From Bacteroidales bacterium (GTDB taxonomy: Bacteria > Bacteroidota > Bacteroidia > Bacteroidales > F082), in contig JASBYY010000005.1 of NCBI GenBank assembly GCA_029983675.1, positions 1 to 64,000 of the forward strand: 64,000 nt of DNA, written 5' to 3'. Below are positions 17,870 to 33,304 of this stretch, one piece after another. The position numbers were made by a program, and so were the translations under genes. Numbering within the stretch: position 1 is the first letter of the stretch; each line of letters opens with the position of its first letter. Below the pieces are notes generated by a model that made no database searches, was not told the origin of the DNA, and was given only the letters and a program-made list of their open reading frames with translations.

Positions 17870-19120
17870 ATGGATTCACAGCCAATCAACGTTTCTGTCA
17901 ATTCAGAAATCGGAAAGTTGCAGCACGTATTGGTACACACGCCAGGTGAAGAGATTGAGAACATGACACCTGAAAACGCCCACAACTTTCTTTACAGTGA
18001 CATTCTCAACCTGCAAATTGCAGGAAAAGAGCACAACCGTTTCAAAAAGGTGCTTCAGAAAGTGACACAAGTGCATGAAATCAGCGACTTGATCACCGAC
18101 GTGCTGCGCAATGAAAAAATCAAGTCGAACTTGGTGGAACGCATCTGCAAAATGGAGGAAGTGCCTTATCTGATCGACTACCTGAAAGGTCTTGAGGCCA
18201 GCGAATTATCGCGCCAACTCATTCAAGGTGTGCACCTTAAGGACATCTCTTATATCAACGGAGAGCGTTTTTCATTGCAGCCCTTGCCCAACCTGTTTTT
18301 TATGCGCGATGCTTCCTTCACGGTGTTTGACAACCTGATGATAAGCAATATGGCGACAACCATTCGTTCGCGCGAATGCCTTATTCTCGACATGATTTAC
18401 AATTATCACCCCATGTTTGAGGCAGCCGTCATCAACCCTGCCTTGAAATACAAGTCGAGTGGCATCGGAACTATCGAAGGCGGCGACGTACATGTTGTGC
18501 GCAACGATATTGTTTTGTGCGGTTTGAGTTCACGCACCAATATGCACGGCATCGAATCGCTGGTGGAACACCTGAAGACAAAACCGGGAACAAAGCACCT
18601 CATTTTCCAGGAATTGCCAGCCAAGCCTGAATCATTTATCCATCTTGACATGGTGTTCAGCATGCTCGACAAAGACCGCTGTATGGCATACAAACCTTTG
18701 ATTTACAGCAACAAGTTGAAGACCTTCCACATCACCATTGATGGTGGAAAAGCCATAGGAAACGACGAGAACAACCTCATTTCTGCCCTGCGCGGTCTGG
18801 GTGTTGAACTCGATCCTATTTTCTGCGGTGGCGGAGGCGATGACTACTACCCCGCCCGCGAACAGTGGCACAGCGGCACAAACTTCTTCTGCTTCGCACC
18901 GGGAAAGGTGTTAGGTTACGCACGTAACACACATACTATTGAAACCTTGAACCAGAACGGATTTGACGTACTTCCCGCCGAGGATGTCGTCAACGGCAAG
19001 GTGCATCCCGACGATTACGAACGCTGCGTAGTGACGTTTGAAGGCAACGAATTGTCGCGTGGCGGTGGTGGTGCCAGATGTATGACCATGCCTGTTCAAA
19101 GAATGGAAGTGGACTGGTAA
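17870..19120 (+). CDS. arcA: Arginine deiminase
   Basis: 416-aa guanidino-group hydrolase converting arginine to citrulline and ammonia. Family motifs are visible: FFMRDASFT (Asp of the substrate pocket), TIEGGDVHVV, HLDMVFSMLD and the C-terminal GGGGARCMTMP with the nucleophile at about Cys404. The N-terminus starts MDSQPINVSVNSEIGKLQHV, typical of ADI. It has no signal peptide, so it is cytoplasmic, unlike the secreted P. gingivalis peptidyl-arginine deiminase. No ornithine carbamoyltransferase or carbamate kinase gene is adjacent, so a complete local ADI pathway is not shown. A strong terminator follows at 19341. Confidence 0.94.
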   Translation: MDSQPINVSVNSEIGKLQHVLVHTPGEEIENMTPENAHNFLYSDILNLQIAGKEHNRFKKVLQKVTQVHEISDLITDVLRNEKIKSNLVERICKMEEVPYLIDYLKGLEASELSRQLIQGVHLKDISYINGERFSLQPLPNLFFMRDASFTVFDNLMISNMATTIRSRECLILDMIYNYHPMFEAAVINPALKYKSSGIGTIEGGDVHVVRNDIVLCGLSSRTNMHGIESLVEHLKTKPGTKHLIFQELPAKPESFIHLDMVFSMLDKDRCMAYKPLIYSNKLKTFHITIDGGKAIGNDENNLISALRGLGVELDPIFCGGGGDDYYPAREQWHSGTNFFCFAPGKVLGYARNTHTIETLNQNGFDVLPAEDVVNGKVHPDDYERCVVTFEGNELSRGGGGARCMTMPVQRMEVDW

Positions 19121-19150
19121 TATTCTGTGATTTAGAATGTCATATTAAAC

Positions 19151-19332
19151 CCAAATCGGTCATTAGAACGCTTGAATGTAGTTTTTCATTGCTGTTCGAT
19201 GATTTTTGCGTCTTTTCGGCATCTTTCGTCCTTCTTCTCGTTTCCATAGCCCGCTATGCTTCACGAAAAGAAAAACGAAATCTAATCGAAAATCCATCAA
19301 AAATCATTACGAACCCTAATGACCGAATTGAG
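19151..19332. repeat. Large imperfect inverted repeat (about 180 nt) after arcA
   Basis: The left end TCGGTCATTAG (near 19156) is repeated inverted as CTAATGACCGA near 19316-19326. The arms keep partial complementarity inwards, including TTCGAT and TTTTT blocks. At the centre is a perfect small palindrome CATAGC-CC-GCTATG (about 19245-19258). The element lies wholly between arcA and its terminator. It could be a MITE-like repeat or a long structured 3' UTR. No convincing ORF is inside. Confidence 0.6.
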
Positions 19333-19340
19333 TTAAAAAA

Positions 19341-19371
19341 CGAGACGTCACAAAAGACATCTCGTTTTTTT
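19341..19371. terminator. Bidirectional terminator between arcA and the TerB-like gene
   Basis: CGAGACGTC (19341-19349) pairs with GACATCTCG (19356-19364) with one mismatch. A T-run (19365-19371) follows on the plus strand and six A precede (19335-19340), giving a T-run on the minus strand. It serves convergent arcA and the TerB-like gene. Confidence 0.8.
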
Positions 19372-19395
19372 AATATCCGAATCCGTTGATGCGTG

Positions 19396-19845
19396 TTATT
19401 CCTTTTCTTCGGAAATCCCGGCATTATCCATGATTTTCCGAACGCCTGCTTCGAAGACAATGTCACGTGCAATCAGGTCAACCATATCGTCTATCATCAC
19501 GTCAATGACAACAGGATCAAAGTGCATCTTTTCGGCCACCAATTTGCACAGCAGCATTTCCTGATCAGAAATTCCACCGTCAATCATCATCAGCGCAACC
19601 ATATCGTATATCTCCTCAATACGGTCGCTGGTTTTTCTTGGCACATAAAACTCGATCTGGTCTGGTTTCTCCATGACAAAATCCAGTTCTTCCTGTGTCA
19701 TGCCCGATCGCTCAGCAATCTGAAGGATGATTTCTTGTTCTTCGGGCGACATTATGCCATCGGTGTACGACAAGGCCACCAAGTTGCGCACATGACTGAT
19801 GCGCTTCTTTTTATCCCCGGACGTAAATAAATTCTTAATGCTCAT
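19396..19845 (-). CDS. TerB-like (tellurite-resistance B family) protein
   Basis: 149-aa soluble helical protein with a TerB-type core: RNLVALSYTDGIMSPEEQEIILQIAER followed later by ALMMIDGGISDQEMLL, two acidic DG-containing helical hairpins like those that bind divalent metal in TerB. Start chosen at MSIKNLFTSGD because an upstream in-frame codon is only a TTG. It is convergent with arcA. No other ter genes are nearby, so a tellurite phenotype should not be assumed. Confidence 0.75.
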   Translation of the reverse strand: MSIKNLFTSGDKKKRISHVRNLVALSYTDGIMSPEEQEIILQIAERSGMTQEELDFVMEKPDQIEFYVPRKTSDRIEEIYDMVALMMIDGGISDQEMLLCKLVAEKMHFDPVVIDVMIDDMVDLIARDIVFEAGVRKIMDNAGISEEKE

Positions 19846-19911
19846 TTTCAATAAATTACACTATTACTTTTATCGTTATGCACTGCTTGTCAATAGCTGC
19901 TTTTACACGCA

Positions 19912-24239
<4,328 letters not shown>

Positions 24240-24444
24240 TGGAAAATGATTTATAAATTGCGAAGATAAATCTTTTTTCGATGCCATGCACCGCTTGCCT
24301 TTACTTTCGCATTATCTTGGAGTTATTCTTTGATATTGCTGATTTACAACATTCTACAATATGGTATTCTGTAAAAAGTGCTTGATTTGTTGTCGCTTGT
24401 TTGCTTTCGCCGGTCTTCTACTTTCATATTTCATGGAAAAAGTC

Positions 24445-24452
24445 TATTTTTG
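24445..24452 (+). promoter_or_regulatory. -7 box for the membrane-protein/ligA unit
   Basis: TATTTTTG matches TAnnTTTG. Transcription would start near 24459, which favours the ATG at 24471 over the upstream GTG or ATG codons. The -33 region is weak. Confidence 0.45.
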
Positions 24453-24470
24453 ATGCCAAATTACAATATC

Positions 24471-27244
<2,774 letters not shown>

Positions 27245-27325
27245 GCAGCAGTCCCCACCCTATCTGATGGCTGATTTTTGAGACATTTCTGTTCACCCTT
27301 GAGAGCGAGAAGCCCTGACAAGAGG

Positions 27326-28486
27326 TCAAAAAGTCTTTTTTAGCCTTCTCATGGCTTCCATCACCGTAGCACGCGGACAGGCCAGGTTGATACGGAAATG
27401 GTTGGTGCCGTTGACACCGAAATCGCTGCCACGGTTAAAGTCAAGCTGTGCTTCCTGTGTCAGTTTGCGCCAAGTTTCGGTTTCGTCGAATCCGTAGGCG
27501 GAGAAATCGAGCCACATCATATAGGTGGCCTCCGGTTTGAAAAACTTGATTTTCGGCAAATTGATTCTCAAGAAGTCTGAGACATAATCCACATTCCCTT
27601 GCACATAATCAAGCAGTTGCTTCAGCCAATCATCACCCTCGTTCATAGCGGTTTGTGTTGCCACTTTTCCAAAAATATTGCCCAAATCAGCCTCCAAAGC
27701 GTGAAGATATGTGTTGAATACCGTCCGAAGCTCCGGATTTGAGATAATCGCCGTGGATGTGGCTAAACCGGCCAGATTGAAAGTCTTGCTGGCTGCATGA
27801 AAGGTGACGGTGCGCTGCGCCAATTCATCGCTTAGCGATGCAAAAGGTGTGTGCTTGTAACCGGGCAGCACCAAGTCGCAATGTATTTCGTCGGAAATGA
27901 CGATAAGATTATGCTTTTGACAGATTTCTCCAAGCAAGAGCAACTCGTCATAACGCCACGCACGTCCTACGGAATTATGAGGATTGCAGAGAATCAGCAT
28001 TTTAGCCGTTTCAGCCTGATGCTCCAACAGTTCGAAATCCATTTCATAACCTTTTGCACCGACTTTCAAGGGATTGCATACCAATTTGCGGCCATGTCCG
28101 GTGGCGGCATGGTGAAAAGGCGGATAAACCGGCGTTTGGATGATGACTTCATCACCTTCTTGGGTCAAAGCCATCACGGCAACATTGAAACCGCAAACCA
28201 CGCCGGGGGTAAACGAAAGCCACTCCTGCTTGACCTGCCACTGGTGGCGACGTTCTAACCAATGTATAATCGACTGAAAATAAGCCTCATCCTTGAAGTG
28301 ATAGCCGTAAATAGGATGCAAAGCACGTTGCATGACGGCGTTACGCACAAAATCAGGGGTTTCAAAATCCATGTCGGCAACCCACATGGGCAGCACATTT
28401 TTATTTCCAAATACAGCCGCCCTCAAATCATACTTAACACAATTAGAATCAACGCGATTGACAATTTTATCAAAGTTATATTTCAT
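27326..28486 (-). CDS. MalY/PatB-type PLP-dependent aminotransferase (C-S lyase)
   Basis: 386 aa from MKYNFDKIVNRVDSNC; an ATG four codons upstream is an alternative. Fold-type I aminotransferase with the MalY signature LPMWVADMDFETP (about 33-45) and the PLP lysine in FHAASKTFNLAGLAT. Likely a cystathionine beta-lyase or related C-S lyase. The open frame continues 5' through the antisense of tRNA-Tyr, but that extension is not coding. It is divergent from tRNA-Tyr. Confidence 0.92.
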   Translation of the reverse strand: MKYNFDKIVNRVDSNCVKYDLRAAVFGNKNVLPMWVADMDFETPDFVRNAVMQRALHPIYGYHFKDEAYFQSIIHWLERRHQWQVKQEWLSFTPGVVCGFNVAVMALTQEGDEVIIQTPVYPPFHHAATGHGRKLVCNPLKVGAKGYEMDFELLEHQAETAKMLILCNPHNSVGRAWRYDELLLLGEICQKHNLIVISDEIHCDLVLPGYKHTPFASLSDELAQRTVTFHAASKTFNLAGLATSTAIISNPELRTVFNTYLHALEADLGNIFGKVATQTAMNEGDDWLKQLLDYVQGNVDYVSDFLRINLPKIKFFKPEATYMMWLDFSAYGFDETETWRKLTQEAQLDFNRGSDFGVNGTNHFRINLACPRATVMEAMRRLKKTF

Positions 28487-28538
28487 GGCCAAATTCATAT
28501 TACATGCTGCAAAGTTGAGAAAAAAAACACCACAACCG

Positions 28539-28569
28539 CTTGTGTTTTCAAGAAAACTATGTATTTTTG
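28539..28569 (+). promoter_or_regulatory. Promoter of tRNA-Tyr
   Basis: CTTG (28539-28542), a 19-nt spacer and TATTTTTG (28562-28569). Transcription would start near 28577, about 30 nt before the mature tRNA. Confidence 0.6.
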
Positions 28570-28607
28570 CCGCGCGTTTCGAAAAAGAAATCGTGTTCTT
28601 TGTACAA

Positions 28608-28692
28608 GGGGGAGTCGCATAGTGGCAATTGCAACAGACTGTAAATCTGTCCTCGAATGAGTTCGGTGGTTCGAGTCCACCTTCCCCCACCA
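28608..28692 (+). tRNA. tRNA-Tyr (GTA)
   Basis: 85 nt including an encoded CCA. Acceptor GGGGGAG pairs with TTCCCCC (28682-28688). The anticodon loop is CTGTAAA with anticodon GTA, a long class II variable arm is present, and the T arm is GGTGG-TTCGAGT-CCACC. Discriminator A at 28689, CCA at 28690-28692. Class II structure plus GTA identifies Tyr. Confidence 0.96.
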
Positions 28693-29077
28693 CAACCTTC
28701 CTTGGGTGCGTTCCACACCTGCCATCTAAGCCTTTTTCCCTTACTATTTGTTTTGATTTGTCTTTCTGAAAATGCAGACGCTTTTCATTGATTTTATCCA
28801 TTTGAATGCGTATGAAGTTTTGTTTTTCCCTTGACCTGAATATACAGGAACAAAAAGAGGCCTTCCTTAACTGTTTGGGCGGTTTGAATTTGTAATAACT
28901 CATTCATTTTTAGTTACCAAGGAAGCCTATTTTACCATGTTTTGATAGGAAGATTTTAACCATTCACTGCCCCAATAATAGATTATTATTATAACATAAT
29001 GCTATTTTGATAAATATTACCAATTGTTTTTACAAAATAAAAAGTTTGATTATTGTGATAATGAACTTGTTTTTGGT
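28693..29077. other. Intergenic region with a degenerate inverted repeat
   Basis: 385 nt between tRNA-Tyr and the RRM gene. A long-looped inverted repeat pairs AGGCCTTCCTTAACT (about 28858) with AGTTACCAAGGAAGCCT (about 28912-28928). No T-run directly follows. The rest is AT-rich and no ORF looks real. Confidence 0.5.
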
Positions 29078-29085
29078 TATTTTTG
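29078..29085 (+). promoter_or_regulatory. -7 box of the RNA-binding protein gene
   Basis: TATTTTTG matches TAnnTTTG; a TTG lies about 22 nt upstream. The start near 29092 gives a leader of about 15 nt. Confidence 0.5.
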
Positions 29086-29106
29086 CATAACCAATACGTG
29101 TGAGTT

Positions 29107-29415
29107 ATGAAAATTTTTGTTGCCAAACTGGCTTTTAAGACCACTACCGAAGATTTACAGCGGTTGTTTGAGCAATTTGGGGTTGTGGAATCTTGTAGGG
29201 TGATTATGGATCGAGAAACGGGCAGATCCAAGTGTTACGGTTTTGTTGAAATGCCAAACGATGACGAGGCTTACAAAGCCATTGTCGAGACTGATGATAC
29301 CGATTTCATGGGTAGTGTTTTGCAAGTGAAGAAATCGCGTCCTCAAGCGGAGAAGCCCCAGCAAGAGATACACAAACGTCCTTATAGACCGCATACGCCA
29401 AGCAAGCATGAATAA
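29107..29415 (+). CDS. RRM-domain RNA-binding protein
   Basis: 102 aa, almost entirely one RNA recognition motif. RNP2 is KIFVAKL at residues 2-8 and RNP1 is KCYGFVEM near 41-48. A short basic, proline-containing tail ends in RPYRPHTPSKHE. Small single-RRM proteins like this are common in Bacteroidota and bind single-stranded RNA; targets are unknown. It is monocistronic, with its own -7 box. Confidence 0.93.
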   Translation: MKIFVAKLAFKTTTEDLQRLFEQFGVVESCRVIMDRETGRSKCYGFVEMPNDDEAYKAIVETDDTDFMGSVLQVKKSRPQAEKPQQEIHKRPYRPHTPSKHE

Positions 29416-29596
29416 TACATCATATTGATTGTCAATATTTTGATTGTCATTTTCTGATATTTTCTTGCAAACCTTGTCATAGGAAACCCAAAGATATTTT
29501 CTTTGGTAGTAGGGTGTGCTCTGGAATTTTTGCAGATCTTTCGATGTGGTTTTTCAATTTTTTGGGCAACCTAACGCTACATATTGGGATTTTCAT

Positions 29597-29604
29597 TATT
29601 TTTG
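29597..29604 (+). promoter_or_regulatory. -7 box of tRNA-Arg(TCT)
   Basis: TATTTTTG lies 16 nt before the mature tRNA 5' end. No TTTG was found at the right distance, so only the -7 element is supported. Confidence 0.45.
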
Positions 29605-29619
29605 CAGCCGCTAAGCGAT

Positions 29620-29693
29620 GGTCTGGTAGCTCAGTTGGATAGAGCAACAGCCTTCTAAGCTGTGGGTCTTGGGTTCGAGTCCCAACCGGATCA
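29620..29693 (+). tRNA. tRNA-Arg (TCT)
   Basis: 74 nt without encoded CCA. Acceptor GGTCTGG pairs with CCGGATC, anticodon stem ACAGC/GCTGT encloses CTTCTAA with anticodon TCT, and the T arm is TTGGG-TTCGAGT-CCCAA. Reads AGA/AGG codons. Confidence 0.96.
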
Positions 29694-29703
29694 CGAAAAA
29701 ATC

Positions 29704-29740
29704 GAGAATCAGCCCTAATGGACTGATTCTCGTGTTTTTT
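29704..29740 (+). terminator. Terminator after tRNA-Arg(TCT)
   Basis: GAGAATCAG (29704-29712) pairs exactly with CTGATTCTC (29723-29731), followed by GTGTTTTTT. Confidence 0.9.
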
Positions 29741-29823
29741 ATATGCACAGGATAATTCTGCATGGCAAAAAAGAAACAGACGTGTGATCCCCAAAACACG
29801 CCCTGTGGGTGCGTCTAGAATGG

Positions 29824-30105
29824 CTATTTGCCGAAAATGTCGGAATGTGTGCCGGTCCTGATGAGCTTGATCAGCCGTATTGCTTCTTCCTTTGAATACA
29901 ACAGAAGCCAGTCGGGCTTGATGTGGCACTCGCGGCAGCCTTTGAACTTTCCAGACAGTGCATGATCCTTATTGCGCAAAGGCAATTTTTCACCATCGGC
30001 TAGCTTTTTCACCACCAAAACAAGTTCCTTTACGTCCAGTCCTCGTTTCTTAGCTGCCTTTACGTCTTTTTCGTACTGTGATGAAGTAATGATGTCAAAT
30101 TTCAT
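29824..30105 (-). CDS. YafQ-like (RelE superfamily) mRNA interferase toxin
   Basis: 93 aa, the usual YafQ size. The N-terminus is MKFDIITSSQYEKDVKAAKKRG. The C-terminal catalytic region has HIKPDWLLLYSKEE and LIRTGTHSDIFGK, the latter with the His near the C-terminus that is important in YafQ. The start overlaps the upstream antitoxin gene by 11 nt, standard type II TA organisation with the antitoxin first. Ribosome-dependent mRNA cleavage is inferred from the family. Confidence 0.88.
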   Translation of the reverse strand: MKFDIITSSQYEKDVKAAKKRGLDVKELVLVVKKLADGEKLPLRNKDHALSGKFKGCRECHIKPDWLLLYSKEEAIRLIKLIRTGTHSDIFGK

Positions 30106-30301
30106 TCATTCTTTTTTCAAAGTCATCAAATTTGGTATAGCGTCTTCCCTTTCCTTTCTTCAGTTCATCAATGGCAGACATTGTCAGCTCATCGCCCTTC
30201 GGCTCTTTCTTTTCGTTGATAAGTCCAAGACCAACAAGGTATGCCAGCAACAGTTTTCCACTGCTTGTCTTTTCGTTAATTGTGATTGTGTAGGTTGCCA
30301 T
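30095..30301 (-). CDS. Antitoxin partner of the YafQ-like toxin
   Basis: 68 aa from MATYTITINEKTSSGKLLL, chosen because a -7-like TATCTTTG (30333-30326) lies just upstream; a longer frame would run through that promoter. The N-terminus looks like a short beta strand and helix, and the C-terminus is basic and charged (KKGKGRRYTKFDDFEKR), suited to wrapping the toxin. It is not an obvious DinJ-type RHH protein. Antitoxin role inferred from overlap with the toxin gene. Confidence 0.8.
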   Translation of the reverse strand: MATYTITINEKTSSGKLLLAYLVGLGLINEKKEPKGDELTMSAIDELKKGKGRRYTKFDDFEKRMNEI

Positions 30302-30325
30302 GTCGTTTTTTCTCCTTTCTCTGTG

Positions 30326-30333
30326 CAAAGATA
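30326..30333 (-). promoter_or_regulatory. -7 box of the toxin-antitoxin operon
   Basis: Minus strand TATCTTTG matches TAnnTTTG and lies 25 nt before the antitoxin ATG. No clear -33 box. Confidence 0.5.
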
Positions 30334-30537
30334 ATGCGTTTTTTCGGTTTTGGGTTGGTTTGAAGCAGAAAAAAGCCCGCCACTGGTTCAAATAGCAAGC
30401 AGCATCACAATTATATGATGCCTATCGTTCCGGCAATAAAGTCGCCAAACGACAGAAAACTTTTTTCCAAGGCTCTGTTCCTTTCTAATGACCAATTGGA
30501 GTGTAATATGCCAACACAAAACTTCTATACGCAAAAA

Positions 30538-30573
30538 AATAGCGGCGACCAGATTGCTCCAATCGCCGCTATT
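30538..30573 (-). terminator. Terminator after the frameshifted lipoprotein gene
   Basis: AATAGCGGCGA (30538-30548) pairs exactly with TCGCCGCTATT (30563-30573). On the minus strand it ends in TTTTTTT (30539-30533). The other strand has a weaker T-run. Confidence 0.85.
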
Positions 30574-30592
30574 TTGTTCACATAATGGCGCA

Positions 30593-31796
30593 TCAGTTGT
30601 CTTGTACTAAACGGACAGAGTAACCATAGTAGCGCGATAAGCCAAGTGCAGAACCAACGCCGCAACTTAAACCGTAAAAACCATACGCTGTTTTTTCTTT
30701 AGAAGCATCTGCAAGCCAATAATAGCCGGTTCTTGACGAATTGTAAAACTTCACTTCTTTAACTTCACGAAATCCGCTTGCAGGAAAGAAAACAGCACCG
30801 GCATTCTCCATCTGCTGCCATTGCGTCAGGGTGTACAAATTTTTATCATAACCGTATGCTGAAGGGTTAAACGAGCATCCTTCCGGAAGCCCCCAATCAT
30901 CAGGCAGAAGAATGGATCCCTGAACTCCACTTATCGTCGCTCCAGCAGTTTTATGAGGCGTCCTTGCGTTTTCTTGTCAAAAACATCCATTCGTCCTTGG
31001 TCATCGTCCTCCATTGATTGGGTTGATTTCCGCCATTGACAATGCTATTGTACACGCCCCAATCGGCATTTTTGGTATCTCCGTATAAGTTGCATAAATG
31101 GCTGTTGTTCAGTACGGGTCCATAGCCGGAAACCTCATGAATCCAAGTAGAATCATGAAAATAATCGTAAGGATGATAATACTTGTTTCCATTGTTCCAT
31201 CCACTGGTTCCCCATCCAAACAAATCAATCCAACCTGCATAATCGGAAGCTATTAAGGCATTGTCGCACTTTTCGCCATTTTCCATCACATTACCTCTGA
31301 TATTGTCTCCCACAAAATCAAACTGATTTTCAGCAAAACGCCATGTGTTGGTCGAGGCCTGATATTGCAAGTTGCCTTGCGAAAACAGCACCTGTTTATC
31401 TTCACTGACCGAGAAAAGGCCTTTCACCACTCCGCTTGGAAGCGTTTTTGTTGTAAAAGTAACGGTTTTGCTGTACTTCACATCGCCAGATACCACATAC
31501 GCTCTGACATAATACTTCGTGTTCTCATTTAGCCCTGCTATTGTCACCGTAAAATCACCGGCCTTGTTACCACTACTAATATGAGCCTTCTGCGTAGTAG
31601 GGTTGTCGGCAACATCCCAGCAAACACCGCAATCCGTAAAAGAGGCCAAACCGTCAACGGAAAAACTACATTTTGCCGACATTGCACTGACATCATTGAC
31701 AGAGACTTCGCCAACAGAAAGAAGTGCGGTTTTGTTGCAACTGAACAAACAAAGTGACATGCAAATCAAAAAAACAAATCGGATACTTTTCATCAT
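30593..31796 (-). pseudogene. Frameshifted surface lipoprotein (FISUMP-like domain)
   Basis: The 5' part (31796-30951) begins with a lipoprotein signal ending LCLFSC, then an Ig/fibronectin-like domain (ENTKYYVRAYVVSG) and the Bacteroidales repeat domain with NTWRFAENQFDFVG and WIDLFGWGTSGWNN. It stops at TAA after LTRKRKDAS. The next frame continues the domain without a break: KTAGATISGVQGSILLPDDW, then YTLTQWQQMENAGAVFFPASGF and a YYGYSVRLVQDN end at 30593. Removing one A from the AGAAAACG run (30969-30972) restores one frame and gives TRNARTPHKTAGA, which fits the domain. It is therefore a one-base insertion: a recent pseudogene, a phase-variable site or a sequencing error. Confidence 0.85.
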
Positions 31797-32110
31797 TATT
31801 CTTCTGCCCGACAGTTCCTTTCAGGCTTTAATGTAAAACAAAGAAGCGTGGAACTGAGCCCCTTACCATACGTATTATCTCACCTAGTTATGATAGCCTT
31901 AGCGCAAACTCACAAGATTATCTGGTTTGCCTGTAAGAATATTACAATCAGAAAAGGATTTACACTTCTTATAATAACAAAATCTCAAGGATTATTAAAC
32001 AATCCGGGTGCAAAGTTGGAATAAATACTGATTTAGGATAATGTCAGATGCTACATAAAATGATAAGATTCGTACAAAACACATTCCTCCAGATGATTAG
32101 AAAAGGTAAA
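31797..32110. other. AT-rich intergenic region, no gene seen
   Basis: About 310 nt upstream of the lipoprotein gene and downstream of lpxD. It presumably holds the lipoprotein promoter, but no convincing TTTG/TAnnTTTG pair was found. No ORF or repeat is supported. Confidence 0.5.
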
Positions 32111-32132
32111 ATCGTCCTGATTTTCGGACGAT
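32111..32132 (-). terminator. Hairpin after the LpxD-like gene
   Basis: ATCGTCC (32111-32117) pairs with GGACGAT (32126-32132). On the minus strand it is followed by TTTTACC, a short T-run, so termination may be partial. Confidence 0.5.
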
Positions 32133-32162
32133 TGTATCTCTGTATTCTAAGGAAAGATAAGC

Positions 32163-33098
32163 TCACCGTTTGCTGTAGTAGTCTTTCAATAGTTCGGGTA
32201 GTCGGCTCAGTGCGGCTTGTTCGCGCCATTGTTTCCTGACATCACGTGCAGGCGTACCGAACACGGTTTTCCCGGGTTCAATGGACTTGTCCACAGCCGA
32301 TGTCGCCAGCACCACCGCTCCTTTGCCCACCACAATATCTTTGTTGACACAGACGCGCCCCCATAGAATCACGTCATCTTCAATGCGGGTGACGCCTGCA
32401 ATGGCCGCTTGGCTTCCAATCAGACAATTGCATCCGATATAGGTGTCATGCCCCACTTGGCAATGATTGTCAAATTTGGTTCCTTCGCCAACAAAAGTGT
32501 CGGATGTGACACCACGGTCGATGGCACACATAGCGCCTATTTCCACATTATCGCCAATCACCACGCGCCCAAACGATTCAAATTTCTTATAGCCATCGGC
32601 ACGACACTGGAAATAGTACCCGTCGGCTCCGATGACACTTCCCGAATGGATGATGACATTATCGCCAATGACACAATGGTCGTAAATGCTGACATTGGGA
32701 TGAATGGTACAGTTTTTACCGATAACGGTGTGGTTTCCGACAAAGGCTCCCGGCATAATTACGGTACCTTCGCCAATGACAGCAGTGGGGCTGACCGCTT
32801 GAACAACAGGCTCTTTGGGACGGTAATGCCGCATGATGCGAAGAAAGGCATCGAAAGGATCGTCGTGCAGCAGTAGTGCCTTCCCTTCGGGGCACTCCAC
32901 CCTCTTGTTGATGAGTATGGTCGTGGCAGCTGAATTGAGCGCCTTCGCGTAGTACTTGGAGTGATCGACGAAAGTGATGTCGCCCGGTTCCACACAGTGA
33001 ATCTCATTAAGGCCTGTGATGGCAAAATCGGACCGGCCGACAAAGTCAGCTTCGATTAGGGCTGCAATTTGTTGCAATGTGGCTTGTGGAATCTTCAT
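32163..33098 (-). CDS. lpxD: LpxD-like UDP-3-O-acylglucosamine N-acyltransferase
   Basis: 311-aa left-handed beta-helix acyltransferase. The N-terminal uridine-binding domain has VEPGDITFVDHSKYYAKAL. Hexapeptide repeats follow, with the LpxD blocks GSVIGADGYYF, VVIGDNVEIGAMCAIDRG and NHCQVGHDT, the last containing the catalytic His region. It is about 30 residues shorter than typical LpxD. Bacteroidota often have a second, shorter LpxD homologue, so this could be that paralogue rather than the main lipid A enzyme. No other lpx genes are adjacent. Confidence 0.88.
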   Translation of the reverse strand: MKIPQATLQQIAALIEADFVGRSDFAITGLNEIHCVEPGDITFVDHSKYYAKALNSAATTILINKRVECPEGKALLLHDDPFDAFLRIMRHYRPKEPVVQAVSPTAVIGEGTVIMPGAFVGNHTVIGKNCTIHPNVSIYDHCVIGDNVIIHSGSVIGADGYYFQCRADGYKKFESFGRVVIGDNVEIGAMCAIDRGVTSDTFVGEGTKFDNHCQVGHDTYIGCNCLIGSQAAIAGVTRIEDDVILWGRVCVNKDIVVGKGAVVLATSAVDKSIEPGKTVFGTPARDVRKQWREQAALSRLPELLKDYYSKR

Positions 33099-33121
33099 AG
33101 ATATCAGTTTGTTATGCCGTG

Positions 33122-33129
33122 CAAAAATA
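33122..33129 (-). promoter_or_regulatory. -7 box of the LpxD-like gene
   Basis: Minus strand TATTTTTG; the start near 33115 would leave a leader of about 17 nt. A TTTG lies only 15 nt upstream, closer than consensus. Confidence 0.45.
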
Positions 33130-33163
33130 CCGAAAATGAAAAAACAAAAGGAGGTGTGTCATA

Positions 33164-33277
33164 ATTAATTGCCGCGTTACTTGCGACATTCTGCTTCGGT
33201 CATAGCGCCTTGCACTTTGCACTTCTTTTATACAGCTAAAAAGAGGCTGTGTCAAAAATTGATTCTGACACAGCCTC
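33164..33277 (-). repeat. Dispersed intergenic repeat with GAGGCTGTGTC hairpin (copy A)
   Basis: A 12-bp perfect stem, GAGGCTGTGTCA (33243-33254) with TGACACAGCCTC (33266-33277). On the minus strand it runs into TTTTTAG and so acts as the efp terminator. The flank at 33164-33242 resembles the flank of copy C (56930-57062): both share TGCCGC.TTA, GCTTCGG, TTGCACTTTGC and CTAA.AGAGGCTGTG in the same order. Confidence 0.75.
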
Positions 33278-33304
33278 AAATTATTTCAGGTCGATAGGCA
33301 TCAA

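Noticed and set aside
28487-28903. N-terminal extension of the MalY-type frame and the antisense ORF over tRNA-Tyr
   Set aside because: It runs antisense through tRNA-Tyr, giving the well-known spurious tRNA-antisense peptide; the MalY family begins at about MKYNFDK.
29477-29929. 150-aa minus-strand ORF over tRNA-Arg(TCT)
   Set aside because: It is the antisense of a tRNA and its terminator, not a protein.
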